A DNA stretch of 42,149 bases from Anaerolineae bacterium (GTDB taxonomy: Bacteria > Chloroflexota > Anaerolineae > Fen-1058). The translations under genes and the position numbers were made by a program. The stretch is taken from assembly GCA_003154115.1 (NCBI GenBank), contig PMCF01000140.1:1-42149 (forward strand), in the 5' to 3' direction. This document shows positions 7,290-13,497 of this stretch, one piece after another. The notes beneath the pieces were generated by a model. It ran no database searches, was not told the origin of the DNA, and saw only the letters and a list, made by a program, of their open reading frames with translations. Within the stretch, counting starts at the first letter, position 1, and each line of letters opens with the position of its first letter.

Positions 7290-7519
7290 TGCTCGTGCGG
7301 CGCGGTAGCCGCCTCCCACTCTTCTGCGGTGGCAATGATCACATCTTCCGGATGGGCGCGTTGATAAGCTTCCGCGATTTCAATCTGCTCATGCATAAAC
7401 TCTTCTTCTGACTGGCGCTCGCGCAGATACATGACGAAATCGAGCACTTCACGCGCTAGCTTCTCAGGCAGCTGCGTGATCTCGAACTGGATCAATTCCT
7501 GAACGGTCATCGATTTCAT
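7286..7519 (-). CDS. Type II antitoxin (DUF2281/VapB-like)
   Basis: The protein has 77 residues from ATG 7519, preceded by AGGAGG at good spacing. Longer in-frame starts run into the E2 gene and were rejected. The N-terminal TVQELIQFEITQLPEKLAREVLDFVMYLRERQ is typical of small helical antitoxins (DUF2281-like). The C-terminal tail VIIATAEEWEAA is acidic and likely wraps the toxin. It overlaps the RelE start by four bases, so it is probably the cognate RelE antitoxin. A TATAAT element upstream suggests its own promoter inside the dehydrogenase operon. Confidence 0.75.
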   Translation of the reverse strand: MKSMTVQELIQFEITQLPEKLAREVLDFVMYLRERQSEEEFMHEQIEIAEAYQRAHPEDVIIATAEEWEAATAPHEQ

Positions 7520-7535
7520 CTTGCACCTCCTGTCA

Positions 7536-7541
7536 ATTATA
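7536..7541 (-). promoter_or_regulatory. -10 box (TATAAT) of the internal toxin-antitoxin module
   Basis: A perfect TATAAT on the minus strand lies 17 bases before the antitoxin ATG, between the E2 stop and the antitoxin. No good -35 is visible. It would allow transcription of the module and lpdA independent of the dehydrogenase promoter. Confidence 0.45.
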
Positions 7542-7562
7542 CTGCGCGCCTGTAAGAAATGC

Positions 7563-8897
7563 TTACGCCCAACGTTCCAGCATCTGTTTGATGGCTGCCA
7601 CAAAGTTATCAGCGCTGTCGCCATCGAGGATGCGATGATCGAACGTGAGGCCAAGATAGACCATCGGGCGGATGGCAATCGCATCGACGTCGTTCTGCGT
7701 CACCACGACGACGCGTTTTTGGATCATTCCGACGCCAAGGATACCACATTGTGGCTGATTGATGATGGGTGTGGCGAACAGACTGCCGCTGATGCCGTGA
7801 TTGGTGATCGTAAACGTGCCACCCTGCACTTCATCGGGCTTGAGTTGCTTGCGCCGCGCCCGATCGGCCAGATCGTTGATCGTGCGCGCGAGACCGAGCA
7901 GATTCAGTGAATCCGCGTTCTTGATCACCGGCACGATCAAGCCGTCTTCACCCAACGACACCGCGATGCCCAGATTCACCGTGCGATGCAGCACGATGCC
8001 GCTCTCATTCCACGATGAATTGACCAGCGGATATTTCTTTAGCGCCGCGATGGTCGCCATCGCAAAGTACAGCGTGAAGGTGAGATTCGCTCCGTCGCGC
8101 TCGAACGCCGCTTTGTGCTGGTTGCGATGCGCCAGCACTTTGGACAGATCGACTTCGAACACGGTGGTGACGTGCGGGCTGGTGCGCTTCGACATCACCA
8201 TATGATCGGCAATGGCCTTGCGCATGCTGTTGAGCGGCAGCACCTCGCCGGGCATGGCCGCTGGGGCCGCCACGGGGGCAATCGGGTTGGGTGAGGCTGG
8301 TGCCGCTTTTCCAAACACCTCTTCCGTCGGACGAAAGAGTTCACCCAGTCCAGGCTGCTCCCACGCTTCCAATGGAACCTCAGCAGGGGCGGCTCTGATG
8401 TCGCCAACTTGCGGGCGTGGGAGCCCGCTCTGCTCGGTCTTCTCCAAGTAAGCCAGAATATCTTTCTTGGTCACGCGACCGCCCTCGCCCGTACCGGGAA
8501 CGAGCGCAAGATCGACGTGGTGGTCTGAAGCGATGCGCGCGACGACCGGCGAAATGCGCGCACTCGATCCATTGCCGCGCGGCGCTTCCTCCCTCTCCAT
8601 AGTAGGGAGAGGGCCGGGGTGAGGGTCGGTACGAAGGCCGAGGTGAGGGTCGATCTCACCCGCTGCGCCGATAAACGCGATCAACGTTCCGGCTTTCACC
8701 ACATCGCCTTCATTGGCATACAATTTCAACAGTGTTCCTTCACCTGCCGCTGTGACCTCTGTCGTTACTTTGTCGGTTTCAACTTCCAATAGCGGCTCAT
8801 ACAACTTCACCAGATCGCCGATCTGTTTCAACCAGCGACTCACCTTCCCCTCGACTACGCTTTCCCCCAATTGAGGCATGATGACTTGTGTGCCCAT
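7563..8897 (-). CDS. Dihydrolipoamide acyltransferase (E2) of a 2-oxoacid dehydrogenase
   Basis: The protein has 444 residues. Residues 1-78 are a lipoyl domain with the lipoylated Lys in EVETDKVTTEV. A linker follows, then a peripheral subunit-binding domain (ISPVVARIASDHHVDLALVPGTGEGGRVTKKDIL). The catalytic domain ends with the active-site motif FDHRILDGD. It transfers acyl groups from E1 to CoA. A single lipoyl domain and split E1 subunits fit pyruvate or branched-chain 2-oxoacid complexes; the substrate cannot be decided here. The first linker contains DPHPGPLPTMEREE, the translation of a palindromic repeat that also occurs in the methyltransferase gene. Its neighbours are E1beta upstream and toxin-antitoxin genes downstream. 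Confidence 0.94.
   Translation of the reverse strand: MGTQVIMPQLGESVVEGKVSRWLKQIGDLVKLYEPLLEVETDKVTTEVTAAGEGTLLKLYANEGDVVKAGTLIAFIGAAGEIDPHLGLRTDPHPGPLPTMEREEAPRGNGSSARISPVVARIASDHHVDLALVPGTGEGGRVTKKDILAYLEKTEQSGLPRPQVGDIRAAPAEVPLEAWEQPGLGELFRPTEEVFGKAAPASPNPIAPVAAPAAMPGEVLPLNSMRKAIADHMVMSKRTSPHVTTVFEVDLSKVLAHRNQHKAAFERDGANLTFTLYFAMATIAALKKYPLVNSSWNESGIVLHRTVNLGIAVSLGEDGLIVPVIKNADSLNLLGLARTINDLADRARRKQLKPDEVQGGTFTITNHGISGSLFATPIINQPQCGILGVGMIQKRVVVVTQNDVDAIAIRPMVYLGLTFDHRILDGDSADNFVAAIKQMLERWA
8591..8640. repeat. Palindromic repeat inside the E2 coding sequence (PHPGPLP type)
   Basis: CCCTCTCC ATAGTAG/GGAGAGGG forms an 8-bp stem and is followed by GCCGGGGTGAGGGT. On the minus strand it encodes DPHPGPLPTMEREE in the flexible E2 linker. 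A related copy (PHPGPLPKGEG) lies at about 40398-40430. Such REP-like repeats are normally intergenic. Confidence 0.7.
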
Positions 8898-8910
8898 AAT
8901 TTCTCCCCTT

Positions 8911-8972
8911 CACGCACCACGCACCACGCACTACGAAACACGTGGCGCGTAGTGCGTGGTGCGTGGTGCGTG
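8911..8972. repeat. Perfect 25-bp inverted repeat between E1beta and E2
   Basis: The left arm 8911-8935 and right arm 8948-8972 are perfect reverse complements made of the word ACGCACC repeated; the loop is 12 bases. It fills the gap between the E1beta stop and the E2 start. It would form a very stable RNA hairpin without a T-run, so mRNA processing or differential expression fits better than termination. Confidence 0.85.
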
Positions 8973-8973
8973 T

Positions 8974-9957
8974 TTAGTAGCGTGCCAACTTTCTCATCGC
9001 CTCGGCAATCTTGGCCGGATTCGGCATGAACCAATCTTGTAGCGGATGACTGTACGGCACGGCGGGCACATCGGGTCCGGTCACGCGCATGATCGGCGCG
9101 TCCATGTAGTTGAAGCCTTCGTCCGCCAGAATTGCCGCGATCTCTGCACCATAGCCTAGGAATCGATTGTCCTCGTACACGATCAAGGCCTTGCCCGTCT
9201 TCTGGAAGGAATTGAGCACGGTGTCTTTATCGAGCGGATTCAATGTGCGCAGATCGACCAGTTCAACTTCGATGCCTTCCTTCGCCACTTCTTCGGCAGC
9301 CTGTTGACAGTAGTAGTGCATCATGCCATACACATACACGCTGATGTCCGATCCTTCGCGCGTGATCTGCGCCTGCCCGATTGGCACGGTGTAATCCCCC
9401 TCGGGCACTTCGCCTTTGATCAGGCGATAACCCTTCTTCGGTTCGAGGAACAAGACGGGGTTGTTATCGCGCACCGCACTCTTCAGCAACCCCTTGGCAT
9501 CATGCGGATTGGAGGGAATGACGACCTTCAACCCCGGCACATGCGCGTAAGTCGCTTCGATCGATTGCGAGTGGTACAGTCCGCCGCCGATGCCGCCGCC
9601 GTAGGGCGTGCGAATGACCAGCGGGACGGTGAACGTGCCGCCGGTGCGATAGTACATGCGCGCTGCTTCGTTGACGATCTGGTTGTAGGCAGGCTGAATG
9701 AAATCGGCGAACTGAATCTCGCAGATGGGACGCAGGCCGTTCATGGCCGCGCCGATGCCCACCGCCACGATCGAGAGTTCGGCCAGCGGCGAATCGATTA
9801 CGCGCGTGGGGCCGTACTTGTCAAACAGGCCCAGCGTGGCGCGGAACACGCCGCCGCGCTGACCCACATCTTCACCGGTGATGAACACACTGTCGTCGCG
9901 GGCGAGTTCTTCATCCAGCGCCTCGCGGATGCCCTCAATCAACGTCTTCTCTGCCAT
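8974..9957 (-). CDS. 2-oxoacid dehydrogenase E1 component, beta subunit
   Basis: The protein has 327 residues from ATG 9957, with GGGAG upstream. The longer frame to 10038 runs through a palindrome and was rejected. It is a transketolase-type pyrimidine-binding domain protein: EKTLIEGIREALDEELARD, FITGEDVGQRGGVFRATLGL, RVIDSPLAELSIVAVGIGAAMNGLRP, RTPYGGGIGGGLYHSQSIEA, then a C-terminal domain with VYVYGMM and LVDLRTLNPLD. With E1alpha it forms the thiamine-diphosphate decarboxylase of the complex. The length is normal. It is flanked on both sides by long inverted repeats. Confidence 0.95.
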   Translation of the reverse strand: MAEKTLIEGIREALDEELARDDSVFITGEDVGQRGGVFRATLGLFDKYGPTRVIDSPLAELSIVAVGIGAAMNGLRPICEIQFADFIQPAYNQIVNEAARMYYRTGGTFTVPLVIRTPYGGGIGGGLYHSQSIEATYAHVPGLKVVIPSNPHDAKGLLKSAVRDNNPVLFLEPKKGYRLIKGEVPEGDYTVPIGQAQITREGSDISVYVYGMMHYYCQQAAEEVAKEGIEVELVDLRTLNPLDKDTVLNSFQKTGKALIVYEDNRFLGYGAEIAAILADEGFNYMDAPIMRVTGPDVPAVPYSHPLQDWFMPNPAKIAEAMRKLARY

Positions 9958-10012
9958 AGAAAGGATCTCCCTTGAGGTGAACAAGTGCCAACTGTCACTG
10001 ACGAGTGATGAG

Positions 10013-10058
10013 TGATGAGTGAAAAGCGATCCATTCACTCGTCACTTTTCACTCATCA
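10013..10058. repeat. Inverted repeat (TGATGAGTGAAAAG) between E1alpha and E1beta
   Basis: The arms 10013-10026 and 10045-10058 pair perfectly over 14 bp, with more GAGTGATG words outside. The right arm includes the E1alpha stop codon. It shares the GAGTGA vocabulary with elements at 17972, 22986 and 23610-23660. Confidence 0.8.
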
Positions 10059-11141
10059 CGCGGCATATACCGGCCCCGCCGCCCATTCCACATTCGGATA
10101 CGGCGCGGCCTCGGCCGTTTGATGCGCGTGATTCACTTCGTCGACGATGCGTTCGTCCAATTTTCGATCGCGCTGCTGCGAGAGAATACCCGCATCCATC
10201 AAGCGCCCGCGAAACTTGGGCAGCGGATCGCTGATCTTCAACGCAGCCTTATCTTCTTTCGATCGATACGCGGAGTCGTCGTCATCCGACGAATGCGGCG
10301 TCAGGCGCACTACGTGCACTTCCAACAAAGTCGCGCCGCCGCCCGATCGGGCAATATCGATCGCTTCTTTGGCGGCGCGATACGTCTCGATCGGATCGAG
10401 GCCATCGACAGTGACGCCGCGCACCCCATAGCCTGAAGCGCGATCGGACACGCGCGGAATCGCCATCTGCTTTTCCATCGGCACGGAGATGGCGTAGTCG
10501 TTGTTCTCGACCACGACGATGAGAGGAAGTTTGTGGACGCCTGCCCAGGTGAGGGCTTCGTGGAAATCGCCTTGATTGGTGGAGCCCTCGCCGAGACACG
10601 TGACTGCAACACGATCGCCGCCCTTCAATTTCTCGGCAAGTGCTACTCCGGCGGCCTGCGGCACCTGCGTCGCCACGGGGCTGGAGACGCTGTAGATGTT
10701 CTTCGACTTGAGTGAGTAATGTTCCGGCATCTGCCGCCCGCCGGAACTGGGATCACCTTGTTTGCCGAAGACGCCCAGCATCACGTCGAGCGGCGTCATG
10801 CCGCAGGCCAGCACCATCGCCATGTCACGATAATACGGTAAAAAGTGATCCTCGCCGCGCCGCATGGCAAAAGCGATGGCCACTTGCGCAGCTTCATGCC
10901 CCATGCCGGAAATGTGAAAGGCGATCTTGCCCTGCCGATGCAGGATCCAGCAGCGCTCGTCCAGACGACGCGCGCGCAGCATGGCGGCGTACATCTCCAG
11001 CAGCAGATCGACGGGCAGACCATCGAGGGTCGCAGTCGCAGCATCGACAGCGGTCATGACCATCTGTTCTTCCCTTGGGTCGTAGGTTGTGGGGTCGCCT
11101 GAATCACGGGCCAGGCGATTCAGGTTGAAACGGCGCATCAT
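10056..11141 (-). CDS. 2-oxoacid dehydrogenase E1 component, alpha subunit
   Basis: The protein has up to 361 residues. Thiamine-diphosphate motif: CLGEGSTNQGDFHEALTWA followed by VVENNDYAIS. The substrate side carries RRLDERCWILHRQGKIAFHISGMGHEAAQV and the C-terminal TPHSSDDDDSAYRS loop is the region phosphorylated in mitochondrial homologues. ATG 11141 lies five bases after hicA. ATG 11063 (MVMTAVDAA) is an alternative, with AAGGGAAGA upstream, and gives the more usual N-terminus. It is the first enzyme gene of the operon E1alpha-E1beta-E2-(TA)-E3. Whether the substrate is pyruvate or a branched-chain 2-oxoacid is open. Confidence 0.94.
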   Translation of the reverse strand: MMRRFNLNRLARDSGDPTTYDPREEQMVMTAVDAATATLDGLPVDLLLEMYAAMLRARRLDERCWILHRQGKIAFHISGMGHEAAQVAIAFAMRRGEDHFLPYYRDMAMVLACGMTPLDVMLGVFGKQGDPSSGGRQMPEHYSLKSKNIYSVSSPVATQVPQAAGVALAEKLKGGDRVAVTCLGEGSTNQGDFHEALTWAGVHKLPLIVVVENNDYAISVPMEKQMAIPRVSDRASGYGVRGVTVDGLDPIETYRAAKEAIDIARSGGGATLLEVHVVRLTPHSSDDDDSAYRSKEDKAALKISDPLPKFRGRLMDAGILSQQRDRKLDERIVDEVNHAHQTAEAAPYPNVEWAAGPVYAA

Positions 11142-11146
11142 ATGAT

Positions 11147-11371
11147 CTATGAAATCAGATCGAGGAACTCATCAACACTCAATCCGGCTTGTCGGATAAT
11201 GGCGCGCAACGTACCACGATCGAGTTCCTTATGATCGGGCACAACGAGTTGAGAGAGTGGGTTGTCGCGCCGCAAAATCATGTGGCTACCTTCCTGTCGC
11301 CGCAGATAAAACCCGCGCTGCGCCAATGCTTTCGCACACTCACGCCCAGAAATTCGCGGCAACTTGGTCAT
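11147..11371 (-). CDS. hicA: HicA-like mRNA interferase toxin (second module)
   Basis: The protein has 74 residues. The HicA fold signature is RISGRECAKALAQRGFYLRRQEGSHMILRR with the catalytic His in GSHMIL, then LVVPDHKELDRGTLRAIIRQAGLSVDEFLDLI. ATG 11371 overlaps the HicB stop (ATGA), so translation is coupled in the order antitoxin-toxin. It ends five bases before the E1alpha ATG, so the module reads straight into the dehydrogenase operon. Confidence 0.9.
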   Translation of the reverse strand: MTKLPRISGRECAKALAQRGFYLRRQEGSHMILRRDNPLSQLVVPDHKELDRGTLRAIIRQAGLSVDEFLDLIS

Positions 11372-11574
11372 ACGGCAACGAGCAAAGCGTCGAAGTGATC
11401 TTCCGGCACCGGCAGATTATCTTCACGCAGGGCAGCGATGTAGCCGTCGATGGCTTCGCGAATGTTCTTGACGGCTTCTTCGCGGGTTTGACCCTGGCTG
11501 ATGCAACCGGCCAAACTAGGGCATTCTGCTACCCAATATCCATCCTCGCCAGGATACACAATAACCTGTCGCAT
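11368..11574 (-). CDS. hicB: HicB antitoxin (second module)
   Basis: The protein has 68 residues from ATG 11574, with GAGGAGG upstream. An in-frame GTG at 11583 overlaps that ribosome binding site and was discarded. It is a typical HicB RNase-H-like fold: RQVIVYPGEDGYWVAECPSLAGCISQGQTREEAVKNIREAI. It has no added DNA-binding domain. It starts 25 bases downstream of a truncated DUF4126 reading frame, whose missing remainder suggests that hicBA landed in or next to that gene. Confidence 0.9.
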   Translation of the reverse strand: MRQVIVYPGEDGYWVAECPSLAGCISQGQTREEAVKNIREAIDGYIAALREDNLPVPEDHFDALLVAV

Positions 11575-11599
11575 GGTATCCACCTCCTCGCTATGTCTG

Positions 11600-11713
11600 T
11601 CAAAGTTGAGTATACCTCATCGGCACAAAGACGCGGAAACCCACCGCCGCGCTGAGGCCGACGCCAAGCAAGAAACTCACAATGGTTTCGCCCATGTTAA
11701 TCCTTGTTTCCAT
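11600..11713 (-). pseudogene. N-terminal remnant of a DUF4126 membrane protein
   Basis: A 37-codon frame from ATG 11713 encodes GETIVSFLLGVGLSAAVGF followed by RVFVP, the first membrane helix expected of DUF4126 proteins. It then breaks off as MRYTQL and stops just before the hicB ribosome binding site. The rest of the gene is absent from the window. A functional mini-protein is possible, but decay after insertion of hicBA is simpler. The family assignment is from memory of the N-terminal motif. Confidence 0.5.
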
Positions 11714-11721
11714 CGCACGCC

Positions 11722-11785
11722 GTCACACCCGCGCAGGCGGGTGTCTAGTTCTCAGATGCTGGATTCCCGCCTGCGCGGGAATGAC
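11722..11785. repeat. Palindromic repeat of the ATTCCCGC...GCGGGAAT class
   Basis: GTCACACCCGCGCAGGCGGG (11722-11741) pairs imperfectly with CCCGCCTGCGCGGGAATGAC (11766-11785). Related elements occur at 18988-19068 and 28971-29016. Confidence 0.75.
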
Positions 11786-11805
11786 AATACCGCAACGATG
11801 AGCAG

Positions 11806-12303
11806 TTACCTAAAACGACACCACCTTTCCAATTGCGCGCATGACACGGTGACTCTATCGAACTTGACGACATCATTGGTTTTGCAAGCCTCAAGAATCT
11901 GCTCATCATCACATGGATAGTTACAGGATATTGGCCCACCATTATCGTCAGAGGATGCCGAATACGGAAGGCCATAGCATTGCCCTAAATCGATCTCCAA
12001 GCCATGACAAGTAACGTCGTTGACGGTACCAACACCTGTATAGATAGGGACGCTTTCCCAGGAACCAATACAAATCCACTCTTCCGACTGTACGCCTCGC
12101 AAACGGCAAATCGGAGAAGGTGCCTGGAGTGAACTGTTATACCAATCCGTGTGGCAAATTCCTTCGGACCATTGGCCCAGACAAATACACCACGACTTAT
12201 ATACAGTGTTTCCCGTTAGAATGAGCGAACTTGCAAGCAGCATCAAAAGTGCTGCCGCAACAAGAAACAGGAGTCTAATATTCCGCTGCTTCAATAGGCT
12301 CAT
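11806..12303 (-). CDS. Cys-rich exported or membrane-anchored hypothetical protein
   Basis: The protein has 165 residues from ATG 12303. A basic start (LLKQRNIR) and a hydrophobic helix LLFLVAAALLMLLASSLIL at about residues 11-30 form a signal peptide or N-terminal anchor. The remainder is extracellular-type sequence with about a dozen cysteines (for example WCICLGQWSEGIC, CRLRG, CHGLEI, CNYPCDDE, CAQLERWC), so disulfide bonds are likely. I do not recognise a family. Base use is more A/T-rich than in the flanking genes, hinting at recent gain. It stands alone between the DUF4126 remnant and the tocopherol-cyclase-like gene. Confidence 0.65.
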   Translation of the reverse strand: MSLLKQRNIRLLFLVAAALLMLLASSLILTGNTVYKSWCICLGQWSEGICHTDWYNSSLQAPSPICRLRGVQSEEWICIGSWESVPIYTGVGTVNDVTCHGLEIDLGQCYGLPYSASSDDNGGPISCNYPCDDEQILEACKTNDVVKFDRVTVSCAQLERWCRFR

Positions 12304-12330
12304 CGTTGATTCCAACGTTAAAGATGAAGG

Positions 12331-13368
12331 TCATCTGTCCACAATCTGTTGAATCTCGCCGTTGATCTCCAGGCCAGCGTGCCGCCCTGTCCCTTCAAAT
12401 ATCACGCGTTCACCCTTCAACTCGATCAACTTCACGGCAATCGTCGCCGTCAAACTTTCGGTCACGCGTTGCAACATCTCGCTCCGATACGGGGCGTGGA
12501 GCAAACCACCTTCGCTGCGCGCCGCTTCTAGTTCAAGACGATGGGTGCGATTGACCGTATGCAGGATGACGTGGGTATCGGTCAAGCGCAGGCTGGTGAT
12601 CTTCGATCCATTGTACTTGGTGAAGCGGTACAACTGCCGATGATGCCATAACCCGATGATGAATCCCCGAAACGAGTTTCTCAGCCAGGGGACGGTCGCC
12701 ACTGAAATCGTGATCGAGGTACCGGGCTGCTCAAAGTGATTGCTCTGCCCCCAGATCCACGCTTGTGGAAAGGCTTGTCCCCAGTCCTTCTCGATGTAGC
12801 CCCGCCCGCCGTCGAAGTTGACCGTCTCGCCGTTCATCAACAGCGTACCGCGCACCGCATGATCGAAACCCAGCACGCCGTGATAGCATTCCATGAACGG
12901 CGCAAAGGCGTACGGCCCCATGATGCCGGGCGAGAAGGTCGTCACCGGCCAGGGGGTGAGGCCGTCAAACTTCAATTCGCCGCGCAACGTTCGAGTGGGA
13001 TCGGCAATCCCACCAGAAGACGGGGATTGTTTCATATCGATCGAGAGAGCGTCAACCCGAAAATGATTCGGCCCGATGCGAACATCAAACTCCCGATCGG
13101 AGGCCGTGAACTGATCGAGCGGGTAACGCTGATACGTGGACTGGCCGCTCAAGCCATCGAGCACCTGGACAAACGCATGAGAGGTTGATCGAACTTTGCC
13201 GAGGAACACGCCGGGAATTATCGCGTGAACATGCTGCTCACGCGCATCGACAAACTTGAAATACCAGCCTTCAAAAAAATTGCTGCTCTTCCCGTGGCCG
13301 TGATACATGCCCGGCTGCCAGATGGCGCGCCAGTTGGCGCGCCATCTGGCGTGCAGATTAGTAAACAT
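12331..13368 (-). CDS. Tocopherol cyclase-like protein
   Basis: The protein has 345 residues from ATG 13368, with GGGGGG upstream. Tocopherol cyclase family features are YHGHGKSSNFFEGWYFKFVD, HAIIPGVFLG, SPGIMGPYAFAPFMECYHGVLGFDHAV, GRGYIEKDWGQAFPQAWIWGQSNHF and a C-terminal GLEINGEIQ. Homologues in heterotrophic bacteria are lipocalin-like proteins of unknown substrate, and true tocopherol synthesis is unlikely here. Near the N-terminus the coding DNA is a 34-base palindrome translating as ARWRANWRAIW. A second repeat-derived patch (MKQSPSSGG) matches the noncoding repeat at 15157-15201. No operon partner is evident. Confidence 0.85.
   Translation of the reverse strand: MFTNLHARWRANWRAIWQPGMYHGHGKSSNFFEGWYFKFVDAREQHVHAIIPGVFLGKVRSTSHAFVQVLDGLSGQSTYQRYPLDQFTASDREFDVRIGPNHFRVDALSIDMKQSPSSGGIADPTRTLRGELKFDGLTPWPVTTFSPGIMGPYAFAPFMECYHGVLGFDHAVRGTLLMNGETVNFDGGRGYIEKDWGQAFPQAWIWGQSNHFEQPGTSITISVATVPWLRNSFRGFIIGLWHHRQLYRFTKYNGSKITSLRLTDTHVILHTVNRTHRLELEAARSEGGLLHAPYRSEMLQRVTESLTATIAVKLIELKGERVIFEGTGRHAGLEINGEIQQIVDR
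13317..13350. repeat. 34-base near-perfect palindrome within the start of the tocopherol-cyclase-like gene
   Basis: The 16-base arms GCCAGATGGCGCGCCA and TGGCGCGCCATCTGGC are separated by GT. They lie 16 bases inside the coding region and encode the repeat-like ARWRANWRAIW. In RNA the hairpin would follow the start codon closely and may affect translation. Confidence 0.85.
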
Positions 13369-13423
13369 CGACACCCCCCACGTGGTGAGATCTGTCTCTG
13401 CGATCAAGTGTATCACAACAAAA

Positions 13424-13455
13424 CTGCGTAATGCGCTCAGTCACGCATTACGCAG
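13424..13455. repeat. Intergenic inverted repeat CTGCGTAATGCG
   Basis: 12-bp arms at 13424-13435 and 13444-13455 with an 8-base loop lie between the REC-ATPase gene and the tocopherol-cyclase-like gene. There is no T-run. It belongs to the recurring class of low-complexity hairpins in the window. Confidence 0.75.
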
Positions 13456-13497
13456 TAGTGCGAAGCCTCCCTGGGGGACGCAGTACGTCTCACGTCT

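Noticed and set aside
9304-9975. A 223-codon plus-strand frame over E1beta
   Set aside because: It is the antisense shadow of a well-supported enzyme gene.
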